64,000 nt of DNA from Psococerastis gibbosa (Eukaryota > Arthropoda > Insecta > Psocodea > Psocidae). Under the pieces are notes generated by a model. It did no database searches, was not told where the DNA came from, and saw only the letters and a list, made by a program, of their open reading frames with translations. The position numbers and the translations under genes were made by a program. Below are positions 21,573 to 33,249 of the stretch, piece by piece. Location: positions 29,997,019 through 30,061,018 of the forward strand of contig OZ020491.1 of assembly GCA_963971405.1 (NCBI GenBank), read 5' to 3'. Position 1 is the stretch's first letter, and the number at the start of each line of letters is the position of its first letter.

Positions 21573-22334
21573 CTGTAAAATAGAAGGTAAAAGCAATGTA
21601 AATACAACACTGAGTTTACAGTACTGACATTGTTAGAAACCTGTAATGTAGGGTACATGATATAATTAACGTACATGGGAAACAAGCCGTTAACAAAATG
21701 GCAGTCTCGTGCGCTTCTGCGCAAGGTGTAACGTTGCGCTGTACATCCGCGCGTAGGCTGAGTACACTATACAAGCTAAGAATGGAACCTGCTAGTTAGT
21801 CAGCATGTACTAGACTGTAAAGTGTAAACAAAACATAACGTACTGGCATTTTATAAGAATAACGGCCGCTCTATAAGAAACTGAACGAGATTTCTGACCA
21901 TGGATCTAATTTCTTCCACCGGGGAAACGTAAGAGAGGTAAATATGGCTGTGCTAGTGATCCCACATGGAATTTTGCACAGGTATAAGGTATAATAACAA
22001 CATAAGCGTGGAAGTCCAGAAGGGCAAAGCGCCTGTGCATTAAATATGATAAATTGGGTGCACAGCGTTGAAATGGCTCAGACTGCAGGTTCCGGCAAGT
22101 CAATACTTCCAACAATCAGCACTGTGTTTCCACAAGCAATGCCTTCCACCTAAGGCCGTAGCCAAGGGGGGCGGGGGTTTCGATAGAATCGGATTTTGAA
22201 AGGAAAAATAATAACCACTATGTAATATCCAATGAAATTTCTGAACCTCCCCCCCCCCTGCCTTGCTTCCACCTCATGGCTCAATACTCATGCATATTTA
22301 TACCCTACCAACTTTACATATTTTTTTTACTTAC
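21573..22334 (-). other. MICAL-like gene intron
   Basis: GT (22334-22333) to AG (21574-21573). It holds a hAT-like MITE at 22151-22265. No other coding sequence is supported. Confidence 0.7.
22143..22273. mobile_element. hAT-like MITE, 115 bp, with perfect 8 bp target duplication
   Basis: Element 22151-22265 starts TAAGGCCGTAGCC and ends CTGCCTTG, with G-rich and C-rich subterminal runs. CTTCCACC flanks both sides (22143-22150, 22266-22273). It lies within an intron of the MICAL-like gene. Confidence 0.75.
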
Positions 22335-22564
22335 TGGAAAATGTAAGAAGTCTATCATTTATACTCTGGTCTTCTTCAATCTGCCGCTTCCTGTTCATTT
22401 CCAGACAGTCTACGATCTCGTTCCGTCGTTCTACGACGTCTAACATCCTCGCTATCAACTCCTCCTCGAGTGCAGGGTCGGCTTCAGCTTTATTCTTCGA
22501 CATGAGACATCGTATTTGATATTCCAGATCAGCTTGCTCTTCTTCTAGTCTTTGCTGACGACGT
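22335..22564 (-). CDS. MICAL-like gene, penultimate exon (bMERB coiled coil, second half)
   Basis: The exon is 230 bp, between acceptor TTTTGTCTTTCAG and donor GTAAGT. It adds one base to close the previous codon and ends with one base of the next, matching both neighbours. It encodes RRQQRLEEEQADLEYQ, then ADPALEEELIARMLDVVERRNEIVDC and MNRKRQIEEDQSIND. This is the conserved second half of the bivalent Mical/EHBP Rab-binding (bMERB) domain, a coiled coil that binds Rab8-family GTPases in known family members. Confidence 0.9.
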
Positions 22565-23192
22565 CTGAAAGACAAAATGTAGATAAGTAAAACCAGGCAC
22601 TATTGGTACATTGGCGGCGGATCTAGTATTTTGTCAGGGGTGGGGGTGCAATTAGGACCATGCCCAAAGGAAACGTTCTCACTAAAGCTGAGGTTGTTCA
22701 CGGCAAGCTACAATACAAATGGCAACACTTTCGAGATGGGGTTTGGTGCATTTTCATTAATTTCTATGCACCTAGGGGGGCTGGCACCCCGATCGCTCCA
22801 ATTTGGATCGGCCTAGGGTTCCACTCCAACTGCATTGAGGATGCACTTGCTCACACATCAATCACAAGGTGAAATTTAGGGTATTATGTGTGTAAGTGAA
22901 GGCCACATGTCCTACATCAAAATGTACTTACTTACTAGCGTTAGAAGGCGAATCGCGGTTGCTCATTTTGCATTACCCACGTGTGACGGATTACGGACGC
23001 GAGCAACATTGTCCCACATCAAAATGTAGCGCAGCATTTCTGCTAACTTGTCGGGGATTTTTGACGACTTTACAATTTACGGTCAATATTTTCTAAGAAA
23101 ATCGACGTTGTAAGCAAAAACGCGTAGTGGGGGTACTCCGATATGCTCTTGACTGACTTTAGAATATTAAAAATTTAATCAGTAATACTTAC
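22565..23192 (-). other. MICAL-like gene intron
   Basis: Donor GTAAGT at 23192, acceptor ending at 22565. At 22613-22810 inverted-like GGCGGATCTAG and CGATCCAA texts with G/C runs suggest another degenerate hAT-like MITE, but ends are unclear. A 19 bp text (TGTCCYACATCAAAATGTA) occurs twice, at about 22908 and 23010. Confidence 0.55.
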
Positions 23193-25426
23193 AAGTACAT
23201 AAGCTCTGCTTGCCGTCGAAACAACTCATTCTTCTTATTAACAATCTCAAACAGCTGCAGCACTAAATCCTCAATATCCTTTTCCTCTCCTCCCCCTCCT
23301 CCCTCGCCCTCGTCAATCCTCCTAATAGACTGCTCCACCTCCACTCCCTGTCGCTCCAACTCACTCTGCTGTACTTCCAAGTCAATAACCTCTTTCGCAA
23401 CATCCCCAGGCACCAGAGGAATAATCCTCCGCTTCTGCGGCGCTATAGGAATACCAGGAGCCGCACCCTTCTTCCGCTTCCACTTGCCGTACATGCTCTT
23501 ATCAACAGGCGACAAATTTTGTTTCACCTTGTTCTCCTGATCTTTACGCTCTTTGTCGACGGGGGTCGGCGGAGGCGGAGCTGGCCGGGATTTCCGACGA
23601 CGAGCAACGGGAGATCTGGAAGCATGACTGCAAGGTGAAGAAACGCTAGATACCGGACTAGACGAGGGCTGGAGAGAGGTTTCAACGGGCGGTTGCGGGG
23701 CGGGCCGCTTCATTTTCTTACCCCCCGGAGATGATGTCTGACTCGCGAGGCTCGTTGACGAACCAAACCTGTGCCTAGGTAAAGGCTCAGGCGTTCGAAG
23801 ACTCCTAGGAGCAGGTTGAGGCTTCTTAGCTTCCTCTTCTTCGTCCTCTTCACTATCGTCATCACTCCAGAACGGATTCAAATGTTGAGGCGCTTCTATT
23901 ATGGTTTTCCCATCTTTGTTTAACTCTACCTTCTTGCAGCTTCGTACTGCTGGGATTGGGGATGGCACTTCGTCTAGGGCTTCGTCGTCGTCGTCTGAGT
24001 CCCCAAATGGGTTCATACCTTTCGGGTATTCTTGTGAATCGTCAAATGTCACGGTAATCACGGGTTCATTTATTACTTTAACTGCTTCTTCAGGCTTGTT
24101 TTTGTCGTCATGACTATCAGCTTCATTTTCATCGTCGATTCCCAAGGAAACTGCCCTTAGTCGTCTATTTAGCTCAGTAAAATCAAGAGTGTTAGTATTA
24201 TCTGACACCTTATCATTCTTTTCCTCATCATCTTTGACAGAATCACTAACAACATCTTCAACAATTGATGCATGTTCTTTTACAGGCGTATCAGCGACTT
24301 CCAACGTATTTGTAAGCTCGACATCACCTCTGACAACTTCACTAACATCAACATTGTCAACAATAGGCATTCTATCTTCTTTAGGTTCTCCTATGTCTAT
24401 GACATCGGTTCGGGAAGGTGATAAACAAGCCTCCACTTGCTTTGATGGTTGAGGGGCGTCGGGAACCACATTAAACCCAGCTAAGCCTATGGCAATATTT
24501 GTTTTTTCTGATGCAGAATCCGTTTCTGCAGCGTTTTTCTTCTCTAGAGCACTAATTCTATCTTTAACAGATAATCTATTACTTTTCACGACTTCAATAG
24601 TAGCATCTTCTTCTTTAACTTCTTCTATTAACTCCTTAGCACTCTGTGTAAAATTATCGTCATACTTATCTACTTCAGGTTCTTCAAGTATATTTTCGCA
24701 ATCTTGTGATGTTAAGTCATCAACACTATTGATATTGTCATTTGTTGTCTTTTCAATATTATCGCCGATTGTAACATTACCAGAAATTTCATCTAAACTA
24801 CTATTTACAATATTATCTAACTTATCTTCTATGATTTCAGTTCTTGAATCGTGACAAGGATGTTCCTTATCTAAATCATCAGTAATGTGCGTGTCTTTAT
24901 CATTAAATGCTTCATCATGTGCAGTTACAGTATCATTATCATTAACACTATTATTTAACGCCAATTCCATAGCATTTTCATAATCATTAACAGTTTGCAC
25001 GGAGTTATCGTGTGCATTATCATCAATCACACTCACATTCACTTCCGACACAATATTAGTCTCAAGCGTAGCATTATTTTCACTAGTCAAAATGTCACTA
25101 AAAAACTTCATTTTAGACGGGTCTGGCGGTTTGCTTTGAGGGTCCGGCATAACCGGCGCAGTTGGTAGAGCATCTTCAACAGATTCCTTCACCAACGACG
25201 TAGGTTCGGAGCCGCTTGGCGTTTTGTTTATTTCTTCATCCGGACACATCTCGCAGACGAAATCACCCGACTCCGTTTCGTAGGATGATACAGGGTTCAA
25301 TTGGTGGCCGCAGCGAGCGCATGTGAAGCAGGCGCGGTGTCTGACTTTGCCGCCGAGAACGAGACGCTCGGCTAGGAATACGGGCCGTTCACACGTCCAG
25401 CAGCGTTCGATGCGGCCTCTGCCCAC
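23193..25426 (-). CDS. MICAL-like gene, main exon (LIM domain, NPF motifs, start of bMERB)
   Basis: The acceptor TTTGTTCCAG precedes 25426 and the donor GTAAGT follows 23193. The 2234 bp exon starts in phase 0 and ends in phase 2. It encodes a LIM zinc-binding domain in the first ~60 residues (CWTC, HRACFTCARC, FVCEMC). A long acidic, Asn/Asp-rich linker follows. Next come two NPF motifs with acidic residues after them (NPFGDSDDDD at about 24013, NPFWSDDDSEED at about 23878), typical ligands for EH-domain (EHD) proteins. Then proline-rich segments (RPAPQPPV, RPAPPPPTP) and the first part of the bMERB coiled coil (AKEVIDLEVQQSELERQG to IVNKKNELFRRQAELMY). The domain order matches MICAL-like adaptors that link Rab GTPases to EHD-dependent endosomal recycling and the actin cytoskeleton. 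No FAD monooxygenase domain is seen in this window. Confidence 0.92.
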
Positions 25427-26458
25427 CTGGAACAAAGCACAGACCACGAATTAGTAGTTGTTGGTGACGTTGAAGAGAAAGTAGAAGAAGAAGAAGTATC
25501 CGTGAATCCAAAAGGTGTCCACATCTACGGCAGAAAGAATAGGGAAGATTATGATATTACACGAAACCAAAAACAAACAATACGGGATGCATTTCAAAGT
25601 AGAGTCATGCTGAATATATGGTGCGGGCACTAAGTATTGTATAACTGGATTTATAATACATACTACATACTATTACCGTTATAAGTATATGTTATGCATT
25701 AATTTATTCTGGAAAATGTATATAAGGAAATACAATATGTCGTACTAAACTACAATATACATGCCGGCAACCATTATGAGGACACGATGTTTGTAATCAA
25801 ATTTTTCATAAAATGTCAATCATGCATTTTTCAAATACAGTTGCAAGGACCCATTTGGAGCACTTGCGACGCGTTCGCGACACATTCGACAATTTCACTT
25901 TAAAAATAATCCTTGAAATATTATACTCTAAAAATGGCGACAAACTGGGCGAATTTATAGAATAATATTAATTCCGCGCGTAGTCCACGTCTCGAGGAAG
26001 TATATTTATTATGAAGCCTTTAAAGGACTATTTTTAGGTGTTAGTAAGTAGCCTATATTTGTGGGTGGAAAAATTCTTTAAATTCGTTTAAATAAAAGCA
26101 GTCGAAAAATAAGCATCCACTTGGCAGAAATCTTCAGCCACCTTCAGCCGCCATATGTTAAGTATTGTATATAATCATTATAAAAGTAGTAAAGTAGTAT
26201 TTTTAATCAAGTACCTACTTTTATAACTGGCAGCTTGTTTTTATAATGGTAAAAAACCAGTTTAAAGTTGATGAATATCTAAAACTAAAAATTTTAGCTC
26301 TCAATGCTTGGCTAAAAAAATCATTTCGTTTCCTTGAATAGTTATATTTAAGTTAAATAGTAATATTAATTTATTTTATTTTTTATGAGCAATGAACATG
26401 TGTTCAGACAGACAAACCTTTCAGTTTTGAACTTTTCCAATCGTATAATAATAAACAA

Positions 26459-26720
26459 CCCCCCCCCCCCCCGCCGCGGACGCGGCACTAAGGGGGAAGA
26501 GGAAGAAGAATAAAATAAGACATGTAGAGTAGTGGTAAGGACTCTGACTTTCACCCGAAAGGTTGTTGGTTCGAGTCCTACACTTCCGACATTTTCTGGC
26601 CATGCTTCGGAGGGCATGTAAAGCAGGCGGTCCCGGGCCTTCCCAGTTGAGTGTAAGAGAGGGCTTTAATTAACTCCGCTAGGTTGGCTTAGTAATAGAA
26701 CAAAAAAAAGTCCATATTTA
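26459..26720 (+). mobile_element. LINE 3' end scrap followed by tRNA-derived SINE (family 1)
   Basis: 26459-26515 is a poly-C run plus GCGGCACTAAGGGGGAAGAG and a GAA tail, the same text as the LINE end at 4503-4540 (-). From 26519 a SINE begins: an A-box-like TAGAGTAGTGGTAAGG, then GTTGTTGGTTCGAGTCC with a B box, then a conserved body (CATGCTTCGGAGGGCATG) and an A-rich tail with AGTCC. It is not a tRNA gene because the cloverleaf does not close. Copies are listed at 41340, 41998, 44963, 47650, 55905 and 60308. Confidence 0.8.
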
Positions 26721-27119
26721 ATTTAAATAATCTTGGCGATGGATTCAAAATAGCAGTGGATGACAGTACTGTCCAATAGAGCCCTATTCGTAAGATAACA
26801 CTATTGGCCATATCTCAAAAAAAAAAAAAAAAAATCAGATCATAACAAATAATAATGTAGCAAAAGGTAAAACCACTCAATATCTGACTGTAATCCGCGA
26901 AGTACTATTCTGAGATAAACATTGTCAGCTACATGGAGTAGGCTAACCCATGTCCTTGCATAGTGATCAGGGCCGAAGGGTAACATTTATTGCTTACGCC
27001 TTGCATAATGGTTTGTTACGTCGTTTTTTTTTTACTTTGCCGACATTTTCAATCAAAAGATCATCGCCCTGACATTATCAATCCAACGTTTACGCTTTAC
27101 TAGCTTCTTTTTTTTTTTC

Positions 27120-28110
27120 TTTTTTCCGCGCCATTTCCTCATGGAGGGTCGGCGGCAGAGCTGCGGCGTTTCCAGACGTTTCTGTCTTGCGCGTCCTCCC
27201 TTGTGAGCCCGGTTTCTTGCAGGTCGCTTACAATTTTCCTCTCCAGGAACTACTACTAACTATGTGAGTTAAGCTGGCAGCTACCTTCTTCTTTGTCCAG
27301 GGCATGAAAAAGAAGAGTCCCACGCGGATCTTTTCGAAGCCCAAGACAATGCCATCCAGGCGGCAACATTTTGGAGAGTCTACCTTCTTCATCTGGCTCT
27401 ACAGCCCTTGATGAGCTCGACAACACTCCTCCAGTCATCTCCGTTTTGTACAATGCTCCACCATCTACGGACTCCCAGCTCGCGAAGGTCAGTTTCCCAC
27501 TCATCTTTCCAGCGTTTTCGAGAACGTCCCACCAGTCGTCTTCTTCTCATGCTTGGAGCTATAGAGATATTTATCTCACCTTCTTCCTATTCCCTCTTAG
27601 TCCCACCTCAGCAGCGTACCCATTTCTTGAACTCGCCCCAGTCGGACGCTAACACCTTGAGATCGGCCATTGTTTTCTCTCTTGCCCCGGCGAGTTGTCC
27701 AATTTCTTTCCTCGATATACCTTGTGGCCTTGCTAACCCTAAACTCTGAATGGTGCTATTCTCGTCCATCCTTTGGATAGGAACCGTTATCACTGGGATA
27801 AAATAGAGAATTGCATCTTACTATTTACTCCTTGGCGCTACGGCCCGTGAAGGGCCTTGGTCTGCTGTCACATCGCGCCAGCCTGCTCGGTCCTGCGCTC
27901 TCTTCCGCCAGTCATCGACGCCAAGGGTCGCCAGATCCATCTCGACGTCGTCCAGTGGCCGTCTCACTCGTCTTTTCCCTGGGGCACCTTGTGTAGGACT
28001 GCTCTTGTAGCCCTATTGTCTGGCATTCGTTCCACATGCCCTAGCCACCTCATGCGGGCTCTCTATATTTCTGCTACTATCGTAGGTTCTCGGTATATCG
28101 CGTAGAGCTC
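27120..28110 (-). mobile_element. Cluster of LINE ORF2 3' tails
   Basis: Four minus-strand pieces in series encode arginine-rich LINE C-termini. 28110-27840: RWLGHVERMPDNRATRAVL, then DVEMDLATLGVDDW and QDRAGWRDV. 27800-27580: ISRKEIGQLAGAREKT...LKVLASDWGEFKKWV. 27545-27370: GRSRKRWKDEWETDLRELG, then GDDWRSVVE. 27260-27120: ETGLTREDAQDRNVWKR. The latter three end in GAA-rich tracts. All are frameshifted or truncated. Confidence 0.7.
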
Positions 28111-28139
28111 ATCATCGTTGGGATAAGCTCAACATGACC

Positions 28140-28330
28140 CGCAGCTTCGCTTTCCCCAACCGACGAAGGTATGGTACCCATAAGGGTTGCGCTCACACAG
28201 CCAGGCAGAAAATTGCTTCCTCTACGGTCTCGAACCTCGACCTTCCGATTCATAGTCTAGTTTTCTACCAACTGGACTATTTACGACCAGCTTCCGCTTG
28301 GAAGTTCTGCCAAAATCTGAAATAGCACAC
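28140..28330 (-). mobile_element. tRNA-derived SINE, family 3
   Basis: On the minus strand TAGTCCAGTTGGTAGAAAAC (A-box-like) is followed by GGTCGAGGTTCGAGACC (B box). A related copy is at 47075-47215 (-), sharing also the GGTACCCATTAGGGTT-type end. Confidence 0.6.
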
Positions 28331-28474
28331 TAACCCACTAACGCCTGACGCAATTATCGACAGGATGCATCCTACGCCGTCCTTCAGTGCATCAACGGGG
28401 CTACCATCCTCCTCTTGAACCTTTAACTGCCTCTTCAAGCGAAGACTGGCGATCAACAATTAAATTTTGACCTA

Positions 28475-28735
28475 GGAGACGGCTGCTCTAAAAAGGGAAG
28501 TCTTGCTCTTGCCAAACCACTGTCTCAGGTTTTTTCAACCAGGATTTTCTTCTTCTGCCCAGGAGCCCTCTGTCCTTCTATCTTCCCTTGGATTATTACA
28601 TGCAGAAGGTGATACTACAACGGTGATATTTTTTTTAATGTTAACCTGCGATTAAAAATGTAAATAAGATAAGATAATTTTAGAATGGAAAGTGTTATTC
28701 AAAATTGTTTTGCTTACATTTTAACCCCAAAAATA
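28475..28735. repeat. Interspersed repeat scraps
   Basis: 28475-28620 matches the minus strand of 58300-58545 (text around GGAGCCCTCTGTCCTTC). 28633-28735 belongs to the family marked by AATGGAAAGTGTTATTCAAA, also at 34118-34235 and 46081-46244. Identity unknown. Confidence 0.5.
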
Positions 28736-28879
28736 AGTTCATACTAAACGACATAGTAGACCTGCAGAGTTCAATTCAGTCTATAATTGTGAGCACAGCT
28801 TTTTAAGAGTTCAAGTCCCGTAGGGAATTGCACTCTTAAAAATTTAATACGTATGTTTTGTTTTTTTTACTTTAAAAAA

Positions 28880-28990
28880 TGATTATTCGCATACAAACAA
28901 TTCAATGAATGTATCCGAATACCCTCTTCAGTCACCTCTGTTGGTAATAACTGTGTCAGTGACGGATTAACCCATGGGCACTTGGGGCAC
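28880..28990 (-). mobile_element. SINE family 2 fragment with an abutting hAT-like end
   Basis: 28880-28945 shares CAATGAATGTATCCGAATA with 46855-46880, where the minus strand shows a tRNA-like head. At 28956 CAGTGACGGATTAACCC resembles a hAT terminus, but the other end is not found. Confidence 0.45.
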
Positions 28991-29639
28991 TGGCCCACGC
29001 GATAAAAACCTGTAAGTATAACTGACGAATGAACAAATACAATAAACCAGAACAGCATGCAAGTTTTACACAAACAATACAATACAAAATGTCCCGCATA
29101 CAATACAAAACACAACCGTATATTCAGCATGCTCTTCTCAGTGGTGGTAAAATACATAAAATACGTTACGTTACCTGTTAGCAGAAAATTTCTGGTTTGT
29201 ACAGCCCCATCAAATCCAGACCTTCGTCCTACAGAAAACAGATACATGGATGATTAACAAACAAGAACAAAAAAAAAAAAATAAGAAGAAAACAAACATG
29301 AACTTAAAATGCCGAGGAGTGGGACGGGGGAAATTAAACAAAAGGTTTGACTAAAACCTTTGTAGGCTCCCACATTCACAGTTATAGAAAGTGGCATACG
29401 AAGGCATGCCCGTATCTTAATGAAGCGAAATCTGACGCAGTTCAGCTAACTTAATTTATTAATAATTTTAAATTTGAACTTTATTTTGTTTACCTGAATA
29501 TTTTTTTATTTGAGAAAAACAACAACAATGTAACATTTACTGTATGGGCTGCTAAAGCCCAGTGATAACAATTCTATTGTAATGAGCATATATACTGTAT
29601 ATTGTCTTGGAAATACATTCTTGTCTTGTCTAACTGAAC

Positions 29640-30120
29640 TGAGAAAATAACCTGAAAATGGTCGAATTCGGGCAGGTTCCCTTGTAGCCAGTGTAGGGAA
29701 AAATCGAGGACGAGTAGTAATTAGATAGTAACCCAAAATTGCAATAACAAAATAAGCAATATAAATAATATCCAAAAATCAATGGGGTCGTTGGCACTGG
29801 ACCTATTGGTCTAAATCCAAAAAAGCCCATCGGGGTGAAGATGGAAGCGCGTAGTGCCGACTAAACAGATAGATTGAGCCGGAATTTTGAGCCGGTAAAA
29901 GCCAAAAACACAGTAATTTCTGTGTATGGCACATGTACTGCGGCTGGGTAACCGACCCCGAAGGCGGAGGAACTCAATGAAGAATCAACGGCCTAAGAAT
30001 GCAGAAGGCAACGGGAAACCACAGCATTACAATTCCCTAGTGTAGCCATGGGGACTACAACTGCCATGTACGCTAATCATCGATAAAAGAGGCATTAGAT
30101 GAAGAAGAAGAAGATGAAGC
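29640..30120. repeat. Interspersed repeats R and Q
   Basis: 29640-29830 is a partial copy of repeat R (shared CATGGGGTCGTTGGCA-type core; fuller copies at 35730-35995 and 40763-40985, scrap at 60450-60545). 29826-30115 is repeat Q (CCCCGAAGGCGGAGGAACTC, then GGCAACGGGAAACCACAGCA), ending in GAAGAAGAAG; also at 38276-38453 and 63560-63620 (-). Confidence 0.6.
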
Positions 30121-30879
30121 CGAATTCTAGTTAACACACAATCTGAATATATTACAAAAGCAATTACCAGTACATAGGTATTGAGATGTTAATCAGGTAT
30201 TATGGGGCATTAGGTAGGTAGACTTTCGTTTGAGTAGGCTTTGTTAATGAAGTCACACAGATAGAATCATATTGTCCAGGTTTTTAACAGAGAAAATACT
30301 TTCACTTTTTTAAGACTTATGTTAATAAGGGGATTCATGTCATAGCTTTGACATTTCATAATTATAAAAAGAGAGAAATGAAGCAGGGAGATATGAAATA
30401 TTATTTCAAGAGGATAATTGGCACCCCAAAATTAAATGCTTTTCATTTTTAATTTCATTAACTCAGCAAGTTATTAAAAATTCGGCTCATTTAAGCTGTA
30501 GAAGAATACTTCGTGCATCATACAGGTATATTCTGGTATTTTACTTTTCGGTTTTGTAGTTTTTTCAAAAATCCCAGGTTACACAAAACTTTAGTCTTCA
30601 TTGGTTTTTATGAAAGAACTGAGGTATCAAAATATTCCCACTTTTATGATGCATGAAGTGGTCTTCTATAACTTGCATTAGCCAAATCTTTAATAACCGG
30701 CTTCATTGTTATTTAATTAAAAAGTAAATAGTCAATAAAGACAACAAATTATGGGGTGCTAATTTTCTAATAAGCATGTCCTGTTAAGCGGACATTGGCT
30801 GTAGAATTTCCTTTCAAAGTGGCCCAGCATTGCTTTTCTATTCATATGTACGTTAGCATAAGGAAAGCCTTCGTAAAGA

Positions 30880-30970
30880 CACTATTTTGGGTTCCTGTTA
30901 CCTCAAAACTCAAAATCCGTTGAATTGAAATAAAAAATTTCCACCATCACAAAGCTTTCCTTATACCAAC
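30880..30970. repeat. Dispersed repeat fragment (TGGGTTCCTG...CACAAAGCTTTCCTTATA)
   Basis: It matches 36840-36940. A fuller copy covers 36640-36950, with a relative in opposite orientation at 52590-52740 inside the hAT-like element. No coding content. Confidence 0.6.
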
Positions 30971-31150
30971 GTGGGAAAGCAATAATTAATTAACATTCTT
31001 ACGCGCTGTCTAGTCCATTCTACTTCTTTGGTTCCCACATAAACACTTAACTCCACGAACATAAATTGTAATAGCACTTAAACCGCATACAAGATAACAA
31101 TGTGACGGTTTCGGACTGACTGAGGGTTTCGATATAGCCGCTGACACTCT

Positions 31151-32060
31151 ATGGGACGTTGTTTATTTATAAACACGGAGACATGTACATCGTACGTTTA
31201 TCTCTGACACTGACCTCTTGCATTTAAAAGAAACGAGATTAGTAGTAGAAGAGATTTGAGGGTTATGGTTAAGTCAAGGGTTTTGGGAGGGGGGGGGGGG
31301 GGAATTAGTTGTGAGTCAAAATAAGAAAAACATGTGTTGTATGGATTAGATCAGATAAATTAACTTACAGTAGATATACTAAATTTTGGGGGCAGCTACC
31401 CCCCCCCCCCTGCATCCGTCCTTGGGGTACATAAGACTCTTCTGCCGGGAAGGTTTCTGGCCCACGGGCCCCCACGAGACCAAACCGGCACTGCTTGTAA
31501 ACAGAATGGGACGTTGTTCATTTATAAACAGGGAGACATACACCATACATCGTACATTAATCCCCTATGCTCACATGCACTGACCTTTAGCATTTTAAAA
31601 TAAATGAGATAAGTAGTAGAAGAGATTTGAGGGTTCTGGTTAAGTCAGGGGTAGTTTCAAGGGAAGGAGGTTAGTAAACTGCATCTGACATTGTTTATTT
31701 ATAAACTCGGAAACATACACATTGTACATTAATCTCCTATGCTCACGTGCACTGACCTTTTGTATTTTAAAATAAATGAGATAAGTAGTAGAAGTGATTT
31801 GAGGGTTCTGGTTAAGTCAGGGGTATTTTCAAGGGAAGGAGGTTAGTAAACCGAATCGGACGTTGTTTATTTATAAACACGGAAACATACACATTGTACA
31901 TTAATCTCCTATGCTCGCGTGCACTGACCTTTTGCATTTTAAAATAAATGAGATAAGTAGTAGAAGAGATTTGAGGGTTCTGGTCATGGGTATTTTTAAG
32001 GGAAGGAGGCTAGTAAACTGCATCTGACATTGTTTATTTATAAACAGGGAGGAATTTATG
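31151..32060. repeat. Satellite-like tandem array, about 170-180 bp units
   Basis: Units starting near 31151, 31505, 31681, 31855 and 32022 share ACGTTGTTTATTTATAAAC, then AGTAGTAGAAGAGATTTGAG and AGGGAAGGAGGTTAG. A poly-G/poly-C element at about 31270-31427 with end CATCCGTCCTTG interrupts the first unit. Confidence 0.8.
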
Positions 32061-32449
32061 GAGATGTCCTCTATTCCTCCATAAGGTATATACTTAAAAA
32101 TAGGCCACGAAAGAGGTGTGTATACAATTAAAAGAAGAAGTACCGTGCATTCATATAGCGTAATTATCATGGGAACGGAATAATGCCTATATCGGTACCT
32201 ATAATCGAGTTGCGTAACCGGTTCCTTGACCTAACATGGTACTCGTACTATATAGATATGAGTATGGGTACTACATAGTATTGGTACCTATCTAGTACCC
32301 ATCCCAACTGACCTCGTATTCGCGAGGATGTTGCTACATAGTGCCCTTTTATTACTTACAGGGCGAGCCAACTGGTAGACAACTGGGTTAGGTATGGGAG
32401 GCTTGTTCCAAGCCAGGTTTGAAGTTTTTTGCAGGGCTAATACGAGGGG

Positions 32450-33190
32450 GAGCATGGGGGGCAGAAGGTGGCCAGGCTGGTTATGGAACCGATGGAGAGA
32501 CGAGGTCGAAAGCGACATGCGAAAGATGTCAGTGACGGATTAGCAGGGGAAGATCAAGGGTGCGGGGGGCCAAAGCTCACCTCTAGCTGTAGCACAGGAA
32601 GAAGAAGAAAAGAAGGAGATGGGATTTGATTCTGGTCAGTGGCGGATTGGCAGAGGAAGATCAAGGGCCGGGGGGAGGTGGTGCGAGGGGCCTTAGCTCA
32701 CCTGTAGCCCAGGAAGATGAAGTAAAGAAGGAGATGAAGAAGATCATCACCCGAAACCCTAACTCAGTATATGGAGCTAGAATGCGGCAAGGCAGGCCAA
32801 GGAACCAATGGAGAGACGAGGTTGACAGTGGCTTGTGGAAGATGTCAGGGGCCGTTTGACAGAGGACGACCAATAAGGACCGAGATACGTGGAGCAAGAA
32901 GGTGCGAGAGGTCAAATCTCACCCCGAGCTGCAACGCCCAGGAAGTAGAAGAAGAAGAAGAACGTCATTCCCCAAAACCCCAACTCCGTATATGGAGGGG
33001 AGATGGAGGCATGGCAGGCCATGGAACCGATGGAGACACGAGGTTGGGAGTGGCTCGGGGAAGATGACAGTGGCGGCTTGACGGAAGAAGACCAAAGACC
33101 AATGTCCGGAGTGAGAAGGTGCGACACGCCAAAGATCATCACGTGCTGTAGCGCCGAAGAAGAAGAAGTAGAAGAAGAATTGAATTCCTT
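32450..33190 (+). repeat. Tandem array derived from a LINE 3' tail
   Basis: Three to four imperfect units of about 170-230 bp carry AGGCCAAGGAACCAATGGAG-like text. This encodes the RQGRPRNQWRDEV block of LINE tails, and each unit ends in a GAAGAAGAAG run. The tail with its microsatellite appears to have been amplified locally. Confidence 0.65.
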
Positions 33191-33249
33191 CACATCAACC
33201 AACAAACCAGAGCACATTTTCTGTCCGGTCAGGGTCCACACAACCCTAA

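Noticed and set aside
23901-24854. Plus-strand Ser/Thr-rich open frames
   Set aside because: They are antisense to the MICAL-like exon. Its Asp/Glu/Asn-rich codons read as Ser/Thr/Leu on the other strand.
26519-26580. Candidate tRNA gene (GGTTCGAGTCC box)
   Set aside because: Only A/B-box-like motifs are present and no acceptor stem closes. The same text recurs in several copies with a SINE body.
29057-29257. Overlapping short frames on both strands (28867-29257)
   Set aside because: No domain and no conserved pattern. They overlap SINE and hAT-like scraps.
31270-31427. Complete hAT MITE at the G/C-run element
   Set aside because: The right end looks genuine, but the left end and an 8 bp duplication are not visible.
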